A DNA stretch of 53,612 bases from an uncultured Alteromonas sp. (GTDB lineage Bacteria; Pseudomonadota; Gammaproteobacteria; Enterobacterales; Alteromonadaceae): the NCBI RefSeq assembly GCF_913058315.1, contig NZ_CAJXQY010000017.1, positions 1-53,612 on the forward strand, read 5' to 3'. Below, one piece after another: positions 35,506 to 43,779 of the stretch. The position numbers and the translations under genes are program-made. Under the pieces are notes generated by a model. That model was not told the origin of the DNA. It saw only the letters and a list, made by a program, of their open reading frames with translations, and searched no databases. Each line of letters opens with the position of its first letter. The first letter of the stretch is position 1.

Positions 35506-36813
35506 TTATCTTAATGTGCTTTTTATCCAGTTGAGAATTTTATGGCGGGTAGCAGTCGAAACCCAGTGCTCATTAACCGGGGTCACCAGCGCTTCTTTGT
35601 CACTGTTAATAACGTTGTAAACGGCATAGCTGGTCGTCGGCGGGCACACATTGTCGTTAAATCCCCAGGTCATAAAGGTTGGTACTGTGACTCGCCGCGC
35701 AAAATTAATCACATCGTAGTAGCGCAGAGTGTGGCGTTTTTCTGGGGTATCCATGCCCGAGTATCGCGTAAATAAATGAGGGTAGCCGCCGGTTCGCCCG
35801 TATTGGTAGGCGATCATATCACTTAGAGCTGGATGGTTAGCTGCAACAGCGGTGACGCGTTTATCAAGCCCTGCGGTGATCAGCGCCAGTGCGCCTCCCT
35901 GACTGCCCCCCTGGGCAATGAGGTTTTTACCGTCCCACTCGGGCAACGTAGTCAGGTAATCGATGACCCGTAATGATGATAAATACGCTTTCTTCATGTA
36001 GTAGCTGTCTCGATCATCCAGTCCGTTTACTAAGTAACTGTTGTTACCACGGCCGAATGCTGCACTGATTTCGTTGTAGGTAGGTCTGTCCAGATCGGGA
36101 CGAATACCATGGATCTCCATATCAAAACGAATCATGCCCTGTTCGCCATAAAAGCGATGCTTTTGTGGTGTTAGAGGCTTAATACCAGCCCCCGGTGGTG
36201 AGAAAACGACTGGGAATTTCCCGGCCTGTGTGGGTATGGTTAAGTAGCCATAAACGAACTGACCCGTTTTATAGGCCTGGATCTTAATGAGATAGCGGTT
36301 GATAAGATGATCAGACAGTTCGGCTACCCAGGTTCGCTCGACGACCATTGGGACTTGTTGAGCTTGCTCTATTTGCGCTTGCCAATAACTATCAAAGTCA
36401 TCGGGCATACTGGTAGAAGGGACTATCTTCTCCGGCTCAAAGCCCAGTTTAATGTGATATTGGTAGTTTGCGCCATCAATCGTTGTGCTCAACTGCAATT
36501 CCCTGAAACCCGGCTCGTGCATGGTGCCGGCATTGACAATTCCCTCACCTTGCTGGTTCAGCGATATGCTGCCTGAGGTATCGGCGGCTAGCATATCGGT
36601 ACCGATTTTATAGTCTATTTCGAGTCCGTGTTGTTTTATGCCATAGTGATAAATGGCGACTTCAACACTGGCCTGTTCATTAATACTGTACAGCCAGTCA
36701 CTGCTGTCTGGCGTAACAACCCACATTACGTCACTGCGGTAGGGATTGTTTTCTGCTAAGGCATTGCAGGATAAAAGAATACTAATGAATAGGCCAAATA
36801 CCTTATTTAACAA
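35506..36813 (-). CDS. Acetylxylan-esterase-like carbohydrate esterase (CE7-type alpha/beta hydrolase)
   Basis: The 435-residue exported protein has a signal peptide ending ALAEN near residue 23 and a beta-rich N-terminal domain (about 25-130). An AXE1/CE7-like hydrolase domain follows (about 140-430), with the nucleophile elbow GGSQGGALALITAGL, the blocks MPDDFDSYWQAQIEQA and GYPHLFTRYSG, and a late histidine in NEHWVSTATRH. CE7 enzymes remove acetyl groups from sugars. In this locus acetylated pectin or its oligomers are the likely substrates. It follows the CE12 gene by 90 bases, a gap containing an imperfect hairpin (36866-36891). Confidence 0.87.
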   Translation of the reverse strand: MLNKVFGLFISILLSCNALAENNPYRSDVMWVVTPDSSDWLYSINEQASVEVAIYHYGIKQHGLEIDYKIGTDMLAADTSGSISLNQQGEGIVNAGTMHEPGFRELQLSTTIDGANYQYHIKLGFEPEKIVPSTSMPDDFDSYWQAQIEQAQQVPMVVERTWVAELSDHLINRYLIKIQAYKTGQFVYGYLTIPTQAGKFPVVFSPPGAGIKPLTPQKHRFYGEQGMIRFDMEIHGIRPDLDRPTYNEISAAFGRGNNSYLVNGLDDRDSYYMKKAYLSSLRVIDYLTTLPEWDGKNLIAQGGSQGGALALITAGLDKRVTAVAANHPALSDMIAYQYGRTGGYPHLFTRYSGMDTPEKRHTLRYYDVINFARRVTVPTFMTWGFNDNVCPPTTSYAVYNVINSDKEALVTPVNEHWVSTATRHKILNWIKSTLR

Positions 36814-36865
36814 AATGGACTCCTGATCATCTTTCGGGACAAAATAAAAGTAGTCGAGAATTCGG

Positions 36866-36891
36866 CCAGGTTATGTGTTGAACATACCTGG
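36866..36891 (-). repeat. Hairpin between the CE12 and CE7-like genes
   Basis: CCAGGT (36866-36871) and ACCTGG (36886-36891) flank a further ATG/CAT pairing, giving a nine-base-pair stem with one bulge. No T-run follows on the minus strand. It may stabilise or process the polycistronic transcript rather than end it. Confidence 0.35.
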
Positions 36892-36903
36892 TCAACGGAG
36901 CGT

Positions 36904-37659
36904 TTACAGTGTGTCGCGGTAAACATATTGAGCCAGTGGGTGATTACGTGCACGCAAGTCACGAATAAAGAACTGCGCAACCTTGGAAGCGCCTACCACA
37001 TTGAGGTGTGTGTTGTCGGTTTTTCCTTCCGGATAACGGGTGTATAGGTCGGGTGGTACCTGGATAAAGTACTGGCGACTCTCAGGTTCACCGATAGCTT
37101 TTAAGAACCCACAGGTTTGCTCATTCAGGTCAAAAAACTCAACCCCTTCTGCTTTGGCTACCTGTCTTGCGGCATTGGCGTAATCGGTCAGTTTGCGTTG
37201 CAAGTTGCCGTTGTCGTCAAAGTGGCGACGACAAATCGAGCTGGCAATCATCGGTATGGCATTTTTGTCACGCACATCCTTAATGTAGCGGCGCAGAAAT
37301 GCAGGATAATCCTTGTCGGCAGAAGCATAGCGCGCCGGATCGTCTTTTTTCTGGTCGTTATGACCGAACTGAATTAAAACATAATCGCCTTCTTTGAGCT
37401 CGGATAACACCAGTGCCCAGCGTCCTTCATTGATGAAGCGGCGAGTACTGCGGCCATTGGCAGCATGGTTTACGATTTCCAGTTCTTCGTTCATGTACTG
37501 AGGCAGTAACTGGCCCCAGCCACGTTCAGGATAAGCCAGGTTGGGTTTGTCAGACATAGTTGAGTCGCCCACCAGATGCAGCGCTGCCCGGGTAGGATCC
37601 CAGGCCAGAGAATGAGAGCAAAAAGCCGACAGTATCAGCGCAAAGACAACGCGTTTCAT
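36904..37659 (-). CDS. Rhamnogalacturonan acetylesterase (CE12, SGNH hydrolase)
   Basis: This removes acetyl groups from rhamnogalacturonan I. The 251-residue exported protein has a short signal peptide (about 1-19) and the SGNH blocks: HLVGDSTMSDKP (nucleophile S33), NHAANGRSTRRF (oxyanion glycine), IQFGHNDQKKD (oxyanion asparagine), and DNTHLNVVGA with the catalytic Asp and His. Length fits CE12. It is transcribed after TonB receptor 2, from which it is separated by a strong terminator and a long second hairpin, and before the CE7-like gene. Confidence 0.94.
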   Translation of the reverse strand: MKRVVFALILSAFCSHSLAWDPTRAALHLVGDSTMSDKPNLAYPERGWGQLLPQYMNEELEIVNHAANGRSTRRFINEGRWALVLSELKEGDYVLIQFGHNDQKKDDPARYASADKDYPAFLRRYIKDVRDKNAIPMIASSICRRHFDDNGNLQRKLTDYANAARQVAKAEGVEFFDLNEQTCGFLKAIGEPESRQYFIQVPPDLYTRYPEGKTDNTHLNVVGASKVAQFFIRDLRARNHPLAQYVYRDTL

Positions 37660-37669
37660 CTTTTCTCCT

Positions 37670-37704
37670 TAAAATAAAAAAAGGCCATTTGTAAAAAATG
37701 GCCT
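37670..37704 (-). terminator. Rho-independent terminator after TonB receptor 2
   Basis: On the minus strand AGGCCATTT and AAATGGCCT (plus 37696-37704 and 37682-37690) make a nine-base stem with a five-base loop. A run of seven T and then ATTTT follows. It lies just before the CE12 gene, so expression of the esterases after the receptor should be much reduced. Confidence 0.88.
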
Positions 37705-37706
37705 GG

Positions 37707-37766
37707 GGACCGGGCGTGGGAGCAGGTGTTAAATTGGTTCGTAACACCTGTTTCCCGACCCGGTCC
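37707..37766 (-). repeat. Long interrupted hairpin downstream of TonB receptor 2
   Basis: GGACCGGG (37707-37714) pairs with CCCGGTCC (37759-37766), and CAGGTGTTA (37723-37731) pairs with TAACACCTG (37742-37750). The bases between are partly complementary, so about 25 base pairs form with one internal loop. It lies between the receptor stop and the terminator. A transcript-stabilising 3' structure for the receptor mRNA is plausible. Confidence 0.7.
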
Positions 37767-37806
37767 AACAGCGGATCAAATGATCCTTGGGCACACTATC
37801 AAAACG

Positions 37807-40503
37807 TTACATTCTGTAGCTGGCACCGATGAAGAACTGACGCCCGGTTTGGGTGACATTCCACAAGCGGCCGCCAATATTGGGTGACACAAGCGCAACA
37901 ATCGGCTCGTCGGTCAGGTTAATCCCTTCAATAGAAATTTTCAGGTTTTCTGACACATTGTAGCTCGCCGAGAAATCAACATGGGTGGTGGCATCCACAT
38001 AGCGTTCTTTGTTCGGATCACTCTGGAATGACGTAGTAAATTCGCTGCGTTTCGCCATCGAAATACGCGCACTGAACAAGTCATTTTCCCAGTAAACCGT
38101 AAAGTTAGACGATTTGTCTGACTGACCGGTGAGATTCACGTCGGCATCAACAAAAGTCATGTTTGCCAGCACACCAAAGTTTTTCACCCACTCAGGTCCA
38201 GGCAGGAAGTCCAGTTTTTGTTGGTACTGCACTTCGTAACCGTCGAGCTTGCCACCGCCGCCATTAACCGGGCGACGCACTTCAAAGTCGGCATTATTCA
38301 CGATATCCGCCTGACCACCCAGTACGCTGTCTGGTAAGCCAATTTGCTGCCAGTTAAGCGTACTGGTTTCATTGGTCGGGAACGACTCAATGTCCTTAAT
38401 GAAGTAGGCGAAAGACAGTAACGCGCCTTCATCAAAGTAGTACTCGGCAGACAGGTCGTAGTTGGTAGCGCGGAACGGTTCGATGAACGGGTTACCATAG
38501 CTAACACCCAGGTTGAATGGGTCTACACTGCCGCCCGGCGACAATGTGCTCAGGCCAGGGCGAGACATCACATCGGCATAAGAGGCACGTAATACCACGT
38601 CTTCGGTGAGATCGAGTGCCAGGTTAACCGAGGGCAGCGTATCGCTGTAATCGTTTTTAACCGTGGTTGGGTCACCGTTTACCAGGCCAGTCGATTCAAC
38701 ATCGGTTGTCGCATAGCGCACACCGGCGTTACCACGCAGGTCCATATCGCCAACCGGGAAGAAGAAGTCAGCCTGAATAAAGTAACTCATGTTTTCTTCG
38801 CCAACCGCGTAGGTATCACCACCCCGAGGGGCATAGCTCCAACCACCACTGGCAAGGAATTGCGGCAGCTGCGCGTTATCGGCCATAAAGAATGACTGAC
38901 CGCCGGCACTTACCACATTACCATCGGCAGCGGTTACCACGTTGCTGATGCCAAAGGCGACGTTATCCACGGTACCATCGGCGGCATCTGCATTGGCAAA
39001 AGTACCGTCTGCCCGAGAACCGGCAATTTCGTACATGTAATCTTTGTAGGTAACACCACCTTTCAGCGTTACTGAATCATTCAGGATATAAGCAAAATCA
39101 AGGCGTGCGTTGTCGTAGCTGGATTCTGCATCATATAAACGGTCGCGGTACTCTGACAATTCCCAGTTAGCCGGGTTAGCGGTATCAAAACTGTAGCCAA
39201 TGGTCGGACTCATGGGGCTGCTGTAATCAAAGGTTACCGCAGAGCTGCTTTCGGCATAATCGAGCATGCGGCGCGAGTCATTTTCACTGAAGTGCTCATA
39301 TATAATGGTGGTTTCACGATTATCCAGTACCGACTCAGAAGTCCCTGCTAACAGATGCAGTTTTAGATCGTCGTTAATATGATGCTCAACATCCACACTG
39401 AACTGGGTAAATTCAGACTCCCAGTTGGACTCAAAGTTTTCCGAGCGGATATCCACATCGTGAGCGGTAGCCGCCACAATGCTGTCGTTACCGTCAATGG
39501 TGTAGTCGGTCAGGTAAGTCTGACCAACACCTAAAGAGTTGGTCCGCGCCAAAGAGATGGCCTGCATAAATGGTTCAAGACGCTGAGCTTCAACTTTTGC
39601 GTATAAGGCATCTACTGTAACCGTAGTATCCTCGGTAGGCGCAAACTGCAGTGAGGCGGTCAGACCGGTGCGGTCCAGGTCGTGACTTTTATCGGCAAAA
39701 CGCGGAAACCGCGGGTGCCAGTAACTGCTCAGGTCTTCACTTTGAGTACCCAGGCAGGACTCGTCCGTACAGAAATTGTCATCTTCCCAGCGGCCGGTGT
39801 CAGCGCCAATATTGCTGACTAACTGCGAAGAAAACGACGCAGAGACTAAAAAGCCAAACGTGCGATCTTCATTCGTGTAGCTGGTCAGAGCCGACAGTCG
39901 GGGATCAGTTTCTTCAGACTGGTCGTTATATGTGCCCTGTACGTTAATGGCAGTCACATTGTTTTTAAAGTCAAATGGACGGCCGGTGGTCAAATCAACA
40001 GTGGCGCCCAGAGTACCCTCTTCTATTTCAGCAGAAGAGGTTTTATGTACGGTTAACTGACTGAATAACTCAGAAGCAAAAACGTTAAAATCGAATGCCC
40101 GGCTTTTACGCACGCCGCCAGGACCGGCTGACAGTGACTGCGCCTGCATGCCATTAAGCTGCACACGGGTAAAGCTTGAGTTCAGACCACGAACGGTTAT
40201 TTCACGCCCCTGACCGGCATCACGGCTGATAGCGATGCCTGGGATACGTTGTAACGATTCGGCCAGGTTCTGATCAGGGAAGTCAGCAATATCTTCAGCG
40301 AGAATAGTGTCGACCGCGCCGGCTGATGCGCGTTTGGTGATCAGGGCTTTTTGCAGGCTGTCTGCAAAGCTCGAGGCGCGAACCTCAATAATTTCAACAT
40401 CATTGTCTTGCGCTTCCTGGGCCTGCACCAGTGCAGGCGTTAGTAAAGCACAGGCTACCGCCAGACTTAATGGGGCTTTGTTAAAACTCTTGGCAAATTT
40501 CAT
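37807..40503 (-). CDS. TonB-dependent outer-membrane receptor 2 (carbohydrate type)
   Basis: The 898-residue importer is paralogous to receptor 1. It has a signal peptide (about 1-29, ending ALVQAQ), a TonB-box-like DVEIIEVRAS stretch, a plug with FPDQNLAESLQRIPGIAISRDAGQG and ITVRGLNSSFTRVQLNG, and a long barrel. The C-terminal residues are GASYRM, ending in methionine where outer-membrane barrels usually end in phenylalanine. The ATG at 40503 is preferred over one 27 codons upstream because GAGGAA precedes it and the signal peptide then starts normally. It leads a unit with CE12 and CE7-like esterases, which suggests acetylated rhamnogalacturonan or pectin oligomers as cargo (inference). 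Confidence 0.94.
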   Translation of the reverse strand: MKFAKSFNKAPLSLAVACALLTPALVQAQEAQDNDVEIIEVRASSFADSLQKALITKRASAGAVDTILAEDIADFPDQNLAESLQRIPGIAISRDAGQGREITVRGLNSSFTRVQLNGMQAQSLSAGPGGVRKSRAFDFNVFASELFSQLTVHKTSSAEIEEGTLGATVDLTTGRPFDFKNNVTAINVQGTYNDQSEETDPRLSALTSYTNEDRTFGFLVSASFSSQLVSNIGADTGRWEDDNFCTDESCLGTQSEDLSSYWHPRFPRFADKSHDLDRTGLTASLQFAPTEDTTVTVDALYAKVEAQRLEPFMQAISLARTNSLGVGQTYLTDYTIDGNDSIVAATAHDVDIRSENFESNWESEFTQFSVDVEHHINDDLKLHLLAGTSESVLDNRETTIIYEHFSENDSRRMLDYAESSSAVTFDYSSPMSPTIGYSFDTANPANWELSEYRDRLYDAESSYDNARLDFAYILNDSVTLKGGVTYKDYMYEIAGSRADGTFANADAADGTVDNVAFGISNVVTAADGNVVSAGGQSFFMADNAQLPQFLASGGWSYAPRGGDTYAVGEENMSYFIQADFFFPVGDMDLRGNAGVRYATTDVESTGLVNGDPTTVKNDYSDTLPSVNLALDLTEDVVLRASYADVMSRPGLSTLSPGGSVDPFNLGVSYGNPFIEPFRATNYDLSAEYYFDEGALLSFAYFIKDIESFPTNETSTLNWQQIGLPDSVLGGQADIVNNADFEVRRPVNGGGGKLDGYEVQYQQKLDFLPGPEWVKNFGVLANMTFVDADVNLTGQSDKSSNFTVYWENDLFSARISMAKRSEFTTSFQSDPNKERYVDATTHVDFSASYNVSENLKISIEGINLTDEPIVALVSPNIGGRLWNVTQTGRQFFIGASYRM

Positions 40504-40642
40504 TCGTGGCTTCCTCACGTTTTTTATTAACCTGTTCCGCAGTGCATTCTTTCCGTCAGTGTCTGCTGAACATGTTGTGTGCATGGGTACGTATTCTGTT
40601 AAACCTGTTGTTATTATGTGTATCGGTTAACAAGCGCTTAAC

Positions 40643-40671
40643 AATATAGATATAAATGCTACCGGTGGCAA
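40643..40671 (-). promoter_or_regulatory. Operator 4 overlapping the promoter of TonB receptor 2
   Basis: TGCTACCGGTGGCA at 40657-40670 overlaps a minus-strand promoter. TTGCCA lies at 40666-40671, followed after 17 bases by TATATT at 40643-40648. Here the operator covers the -35 element and part of the spacer. It is 154 bases from the receptor ATG. Confidence 0.8.
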
Positions 40672-40881
40672 CCGCCGTTCACAAAATTTTCAAGAATTCG
40701 CTGCTTTTGTCATTTATGTTCCATATTAGAAACATTGAGTGGTTAGTTTACCTAGCCTCCAGGCTAGTGTTTTTATACTAAAGATTAACTACTTAGGTGA
40801 TTTTTTGTGGCTTTCTATAGCACTATTTTCTGCATTTGTTATGGTGTTTACATGTTGACAACATTAGTGAAATTACTAAAA

Positions 40882-40895
40882 TGCTACCGGTAGCA
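40882..40895 (+). promoter_or_regulatory. Operator 5, upstream of GH105
   Basis: TGCTACCGGTAGCA is a perfect 14-bp palindrome (16 bp with the flanking A and T) ending 34 bases before the GH105 ATG. TTGACA stands at 40855-40860, but I see no good -10 at standard spacing. The site probably overlaps the transcription start of the plus-strand pectinase operon. Confidence 0.8.
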
Positions 40896-40929
40896 TAATT
40901 TATTTACATTTTTTCAACAGGGGTCGAAA

Positions 40930-42120
40930 ATGATAAGACAGGTGATTAGGACAATGCTGGTAACACTGCTGTTGGTAACAGCCACCGTATCAGCGCAAAC
41001 TGACACGCTGGATAACACCAAGCCTTGGTATCAACGCATGGTGGAATCAGAAATGGTTCGTTTCCCACAAGCCTGGATGATGGACTGGGATAAAGAGCCC
41101 ACCTGGGACTATGTACACGGGTTAAACCTGTTGGGGTTTGCCCGGGTCTATGAAAAAACCGGCGACAAGCGGTATTTCGATTACCTTAAAGGTTACTACG
41201 ACCAGCTCATCGATGAGCAGGGAAATATCGCTACCTATAAAGCAGAAAAGTTTAATATCGATATGCTCAATGCCGGTAAGGTTCTGTTTTTCTTGTATGA
41301 CCAAACCGGTGATGAGAAGTATATGCTCGCGGCAGACAAACTGCGCGCTCAGCTGAATGAACATCCGCGTACCAGCGAAGGCGGGTTTTGGCATAAAAAA
41401 CGTTATCCCAGTCAGATGTGGCTCGATGGCCTGTACATGGGCGCCCCATTTTATGCTGAGTACATTATGCGCGCCAGAAATCCAGAGCAGCTCGACGACG
41501 TATTTTTACAGTTCGAGTTAATTGAAAAACACCTGTATGACCCGGAAACGGGGTTGCCCCGCCATGGTTGGGATGAGTCACGGGATCAAAAATGGTCCGA
41601 CAAAAACACGGGTTTATCACCTCATCACTGGTCACGAGCGCTTGGCTGGTATGCCATGGCAATGGTAGATGTAATGGACGTCGTGCCGGCTCAAAATTCA
41701 AAAAGAGCCTGGCTGGCGGCTCGCTTTGAGAAATTTATGTCGCAGGTAGTGAAATATCAGGATGCCACCGGCACCTGGTATCAGGTTACCGATTTGGGAG
41801 ATCGCGAAGGTAACTACCTGGAAGCTTCAGGTACGGCGATGTTGACGTATGCCATGGCACGTGGCGTTAACCTGGGAGTATTACCAGAGTCTTACCGCGC
41901 CCATGCTGAAAAAGGCTTTGCCGGGCTGGTGGACCAAATGATTTCAGTGGATCCGACTACTAACGTGATTAGCCTTAATCAGGTGTGTGCGGTGGCGGGT
42001 CTGGGCGGCAATCCCTATCGCGACGGCAGTTTCGAGTATTACATGAGCGAGCCTATTCGCCCGAATGATGCCAAAGGCGTGGGTCCTTTCATTCTGGCAG
42101 CGCTGGAACTGGGTAAATAA
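40930..42120 (+). CDS. GH105 unsaturated rhamnogalacturonyl hydrolase
   Basis: GH105 enzymes remove the unsaturated galacturonyl residue left on oligomers by pectin or rhamnogalacturonan lyases. The 396-residue protein has a cleavable signal peptide (about 1-23, TVSAQ) and the (alpha/alpha)6 barrel of the YteR type: WDYVHGLNLLGFARVYEKTGD, FWHKKRYPSQMWLDGLYMGAPFYAEY, SRALGWYAMAMVDVMD and ASGTAMLTYAMARG. The aspartate in MWLDGLYMG fits the catalytic position. AGGGG precedes the ATG. The product feeds KduI/KduD, so this gene explains why those enzymes are in the locus. It is first in a five-gene operon. Confidence 0.93.
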   Translation: MIRQVIRTMLVTLLLVTATVSAQTDTLDNTKPWYQRMVESEMVRFPQAWMMDWDKEPTWDYVHGLNLLGFARVYEKTGDKRYFDYLKGYYDQLIDEQGNIATYKAEKFNIDMLNAGKVLFFLYDQTGDEKYMLAADKLRAQLNEHPRTSEGGFWHKKRYPSQMWLDGLYMGAPFYAEYIMRARNPEQLDDVFLQFELIEKHLYDPETGLPRHGWDESRDQKWSDKNTGLSPHHWSRALGWYAMAMVDVMDVVPAQNSKRAWLAARFEKFMSQVVKYQDATGTWYQVTDLGDREGNYLEASGTAMLTYAMARGVNLGVLPESYRAHAEKGFAGLVDQMISVDPTTNVISLNQVCAVAGLGGNPYRDGSFEYYMSEPIRPNDAKGVGPFILAALELGK

Positions 42121-42123
42121 CCA

Positions 42124-43779
42124 ATGCGCAGTATTGCCCGGCTCTGTGCACTTACGCTGCCCCTGTGTATTCTTGCAGGGTGCAGCGGTCAGCAAAATGC
42201 TACGTCGCTGCAAAGCGACGATAACCGGTTGCATATCAGCGACCTGGGCAATGGTTTTTATAAAAACCCGATACTGCATATTGATTATTCCGATCCGGAT
42301 GTGGTGGCAGTAGACGGTAACTATTATATGACGGCGTCGAGTTTTAATGCTTCGCCGGGGTTACCGGTGCTGCATTCAACGGATTTAGTTAACTGGACAC
42401 TGATCAACTATGCCCTGCCTCAACAGGTACCCGTAGCCCATTACGATAAGCCCCAGCATGGCAATGGCGTATGGGCCCCCAACTTTCGCTATCACGACGG
42501 CAAGTACTGGATTTTTTATCCCGATCCGGACTTTGGTATTTATGTTGTGACGGCCGAGGATCCGGCCGGCACCTGGAGTGAACCACGGCTTATTCTGCCG
42601 GGCAAAGGCATAATCGACCCAACGCCGCTGTGGGACGCAAACGGTAAAGCTTATTTGTTACACGCCTGGGCGAAAAGCCGGGCCGGATTCAACAACCTAC
42701 TGAGCCTGCATGAAATGGCGCCTGACACGTCCTGGGTAAACCCGGAGTACACAACCATTGTGGATGGCCATCAGCTACCGGGATACCGAACCCTTGAGGG
42801 GCCAAAGTTTTATCAGCGCAATGGCTATTACTACATTTTTGCCCCGGCCGGTGGTGTAGAAACCGGCTGGCAGGCGGTATTCCGTTCGCGGAATATTTTC
42901 GGCCCTTATGAACATAAAACGGTGATGGCCCAGGGCAATACGTTAATAAACGGCCCGCATCAGGGAAGTTGGGTGAACACCCGTAGCGGCGAAGACTGGT
43001 TTATTCACTTTCAATCCCGCAAGGCTTATGGTCGTATCGTTCATTTACAGCCGGTAACCTGGGTGAATAACTGGCCGGTGATTGGTAAGGACAGCGATGG
43101 CGATGGTATCGGTGAGCCGGTTTATACCTATCGTAAACCGGTTAGCACAGCGCCTGGCCACATTATGCCGCAGCCAACCTCCGATGAATTTATCGATAAA
43201 AAGGTGGGTCTTCAGTGGCAGTGGAATGGTAACTTCAAACCACACTGGCTGAAAGTTAATGAAGGCCAGCTTATTCTGAAGGCCATGCCGAAAGTACCGG
43301 ACACCGGAAATAACTTATGGATGACACCTAATCTGATGCTGCAAAAACTGCCGGCACAGACATTTCAGGTTCGCAGCAAACTGATGGTACCCACAGCAAA
43401 AGCGGATATTGAAACCGGCTTACTGCTGTTTGGCGAAGATTACGCCTGGATTGGCATCAAAACCATTAATAACGCACCGCATCTGGTCTACGTGCAATGT
43501 CGTGGTGCCCGTAAAGGGTGTAACGAGAGCGTTCACGACTACGGTGAAGTAGAGCATGAGAGTATAGAACTCAGGTACATTCTGGCCTCTGATGCTACGG
43601 CGGTATTTGCTTATCGTTACCACGACGGCGATGTCTTTACCGTTGTTGGCGAACAATTTAAGGCCCGTCGGGGACGATGGGTGGGGGCGAAAACCGGGGT
43701 CTTTGCCGTGGGTGAGCCCGGCACCGAAGCGCGTTATAACTATGTCCGCTTTCTCCCTATGCTCAGAGAGGTTTTGTAG
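42124..43779 (+). CDS. GH43-family glycoside hydrolase, predicted lipoprotein
   Basis: The 551-residue protein has a lipoprotein signal (LCILAGCSG, cysteine near 19), an N-terminal five-bladed GH43 domain (about 40-330) and a C-terminal beta-sandwich (about 345-545). The three acidic residues appear in IDYSDPDVV, IIDPTPLWD and LEGPKFYQR, as in arabinanases and beta-xylosidases or galactosidases of this family. In a pectin locus the likely targets are arabinan or galactan side chains of rhamnogalacturonan I; specificity cannot be read from sequence. It starts three bases after GH105 and ends overlapping the next GTG. Confidence 0.9.
   Translation: MRSIARLCALTLPLCILAGCSGQQNATSLQSDDNRLHISDLGNGFYKNPILHIDYSDPDVVAVDGNYYMTASSFNASPGLPVLHSTDLVNWTLINYALPQQVPVAHYDKPQHGNGVWAPNFRYHDGKYWIFYPDPDFGIYVVTAEDPAGTWSEPRLILPGKGIIDPTPLWDANGKAYLLHAWAKSRAGFNNLLSLHEMAPDTSWVNPEYTTIVDGHQLPGYRTLEGPKFYQRNGYYYIFAPAGGVETGWQAVFRSRNIFGPYEHKTVMAQGNTLINGPHQGSWVNTRSGEDWFIHFQSRKAYGRIVHLQPVTWVNNWPVIGKDSDGDGIGEPVYTYRKPVSTAPGHIMPQPTSDEFIDKKVGLQWQWNGNFKPHWLKVNEGQLILKAMPKVPDTGNNLWMTPNLMLQKLPAQTFQVRSKLMVPTAKADIETGLLLFGEDYAWIGIKTINNAPHLVYVQCRGARKGCNESVHDYGEVEHESIELRYILASDATAVFAYRYHDGDVFTVVGEQFKARRGRWVGAKTGVFAVGEPGTEARYNYVRFLPMLREVL

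Larger units (their letters stand above)
40504..40929. other. Divergent control region between TonB receptor 2 and GH105
   Basis: This 426-base gap has no supported gene. It contains operators 4 and 5, about 225 bases apart. It also holds the sequence GTTAACAAGCGCTTA, which recurs after the second pectin methylesterase gene, and a small hairpin CTAGCC/GGCTAG at 40752-40767 followed by TGTTTTTA. The paired operators could allow a repressor to bridge both promoters by DNA looping. Confidence 0.6.
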
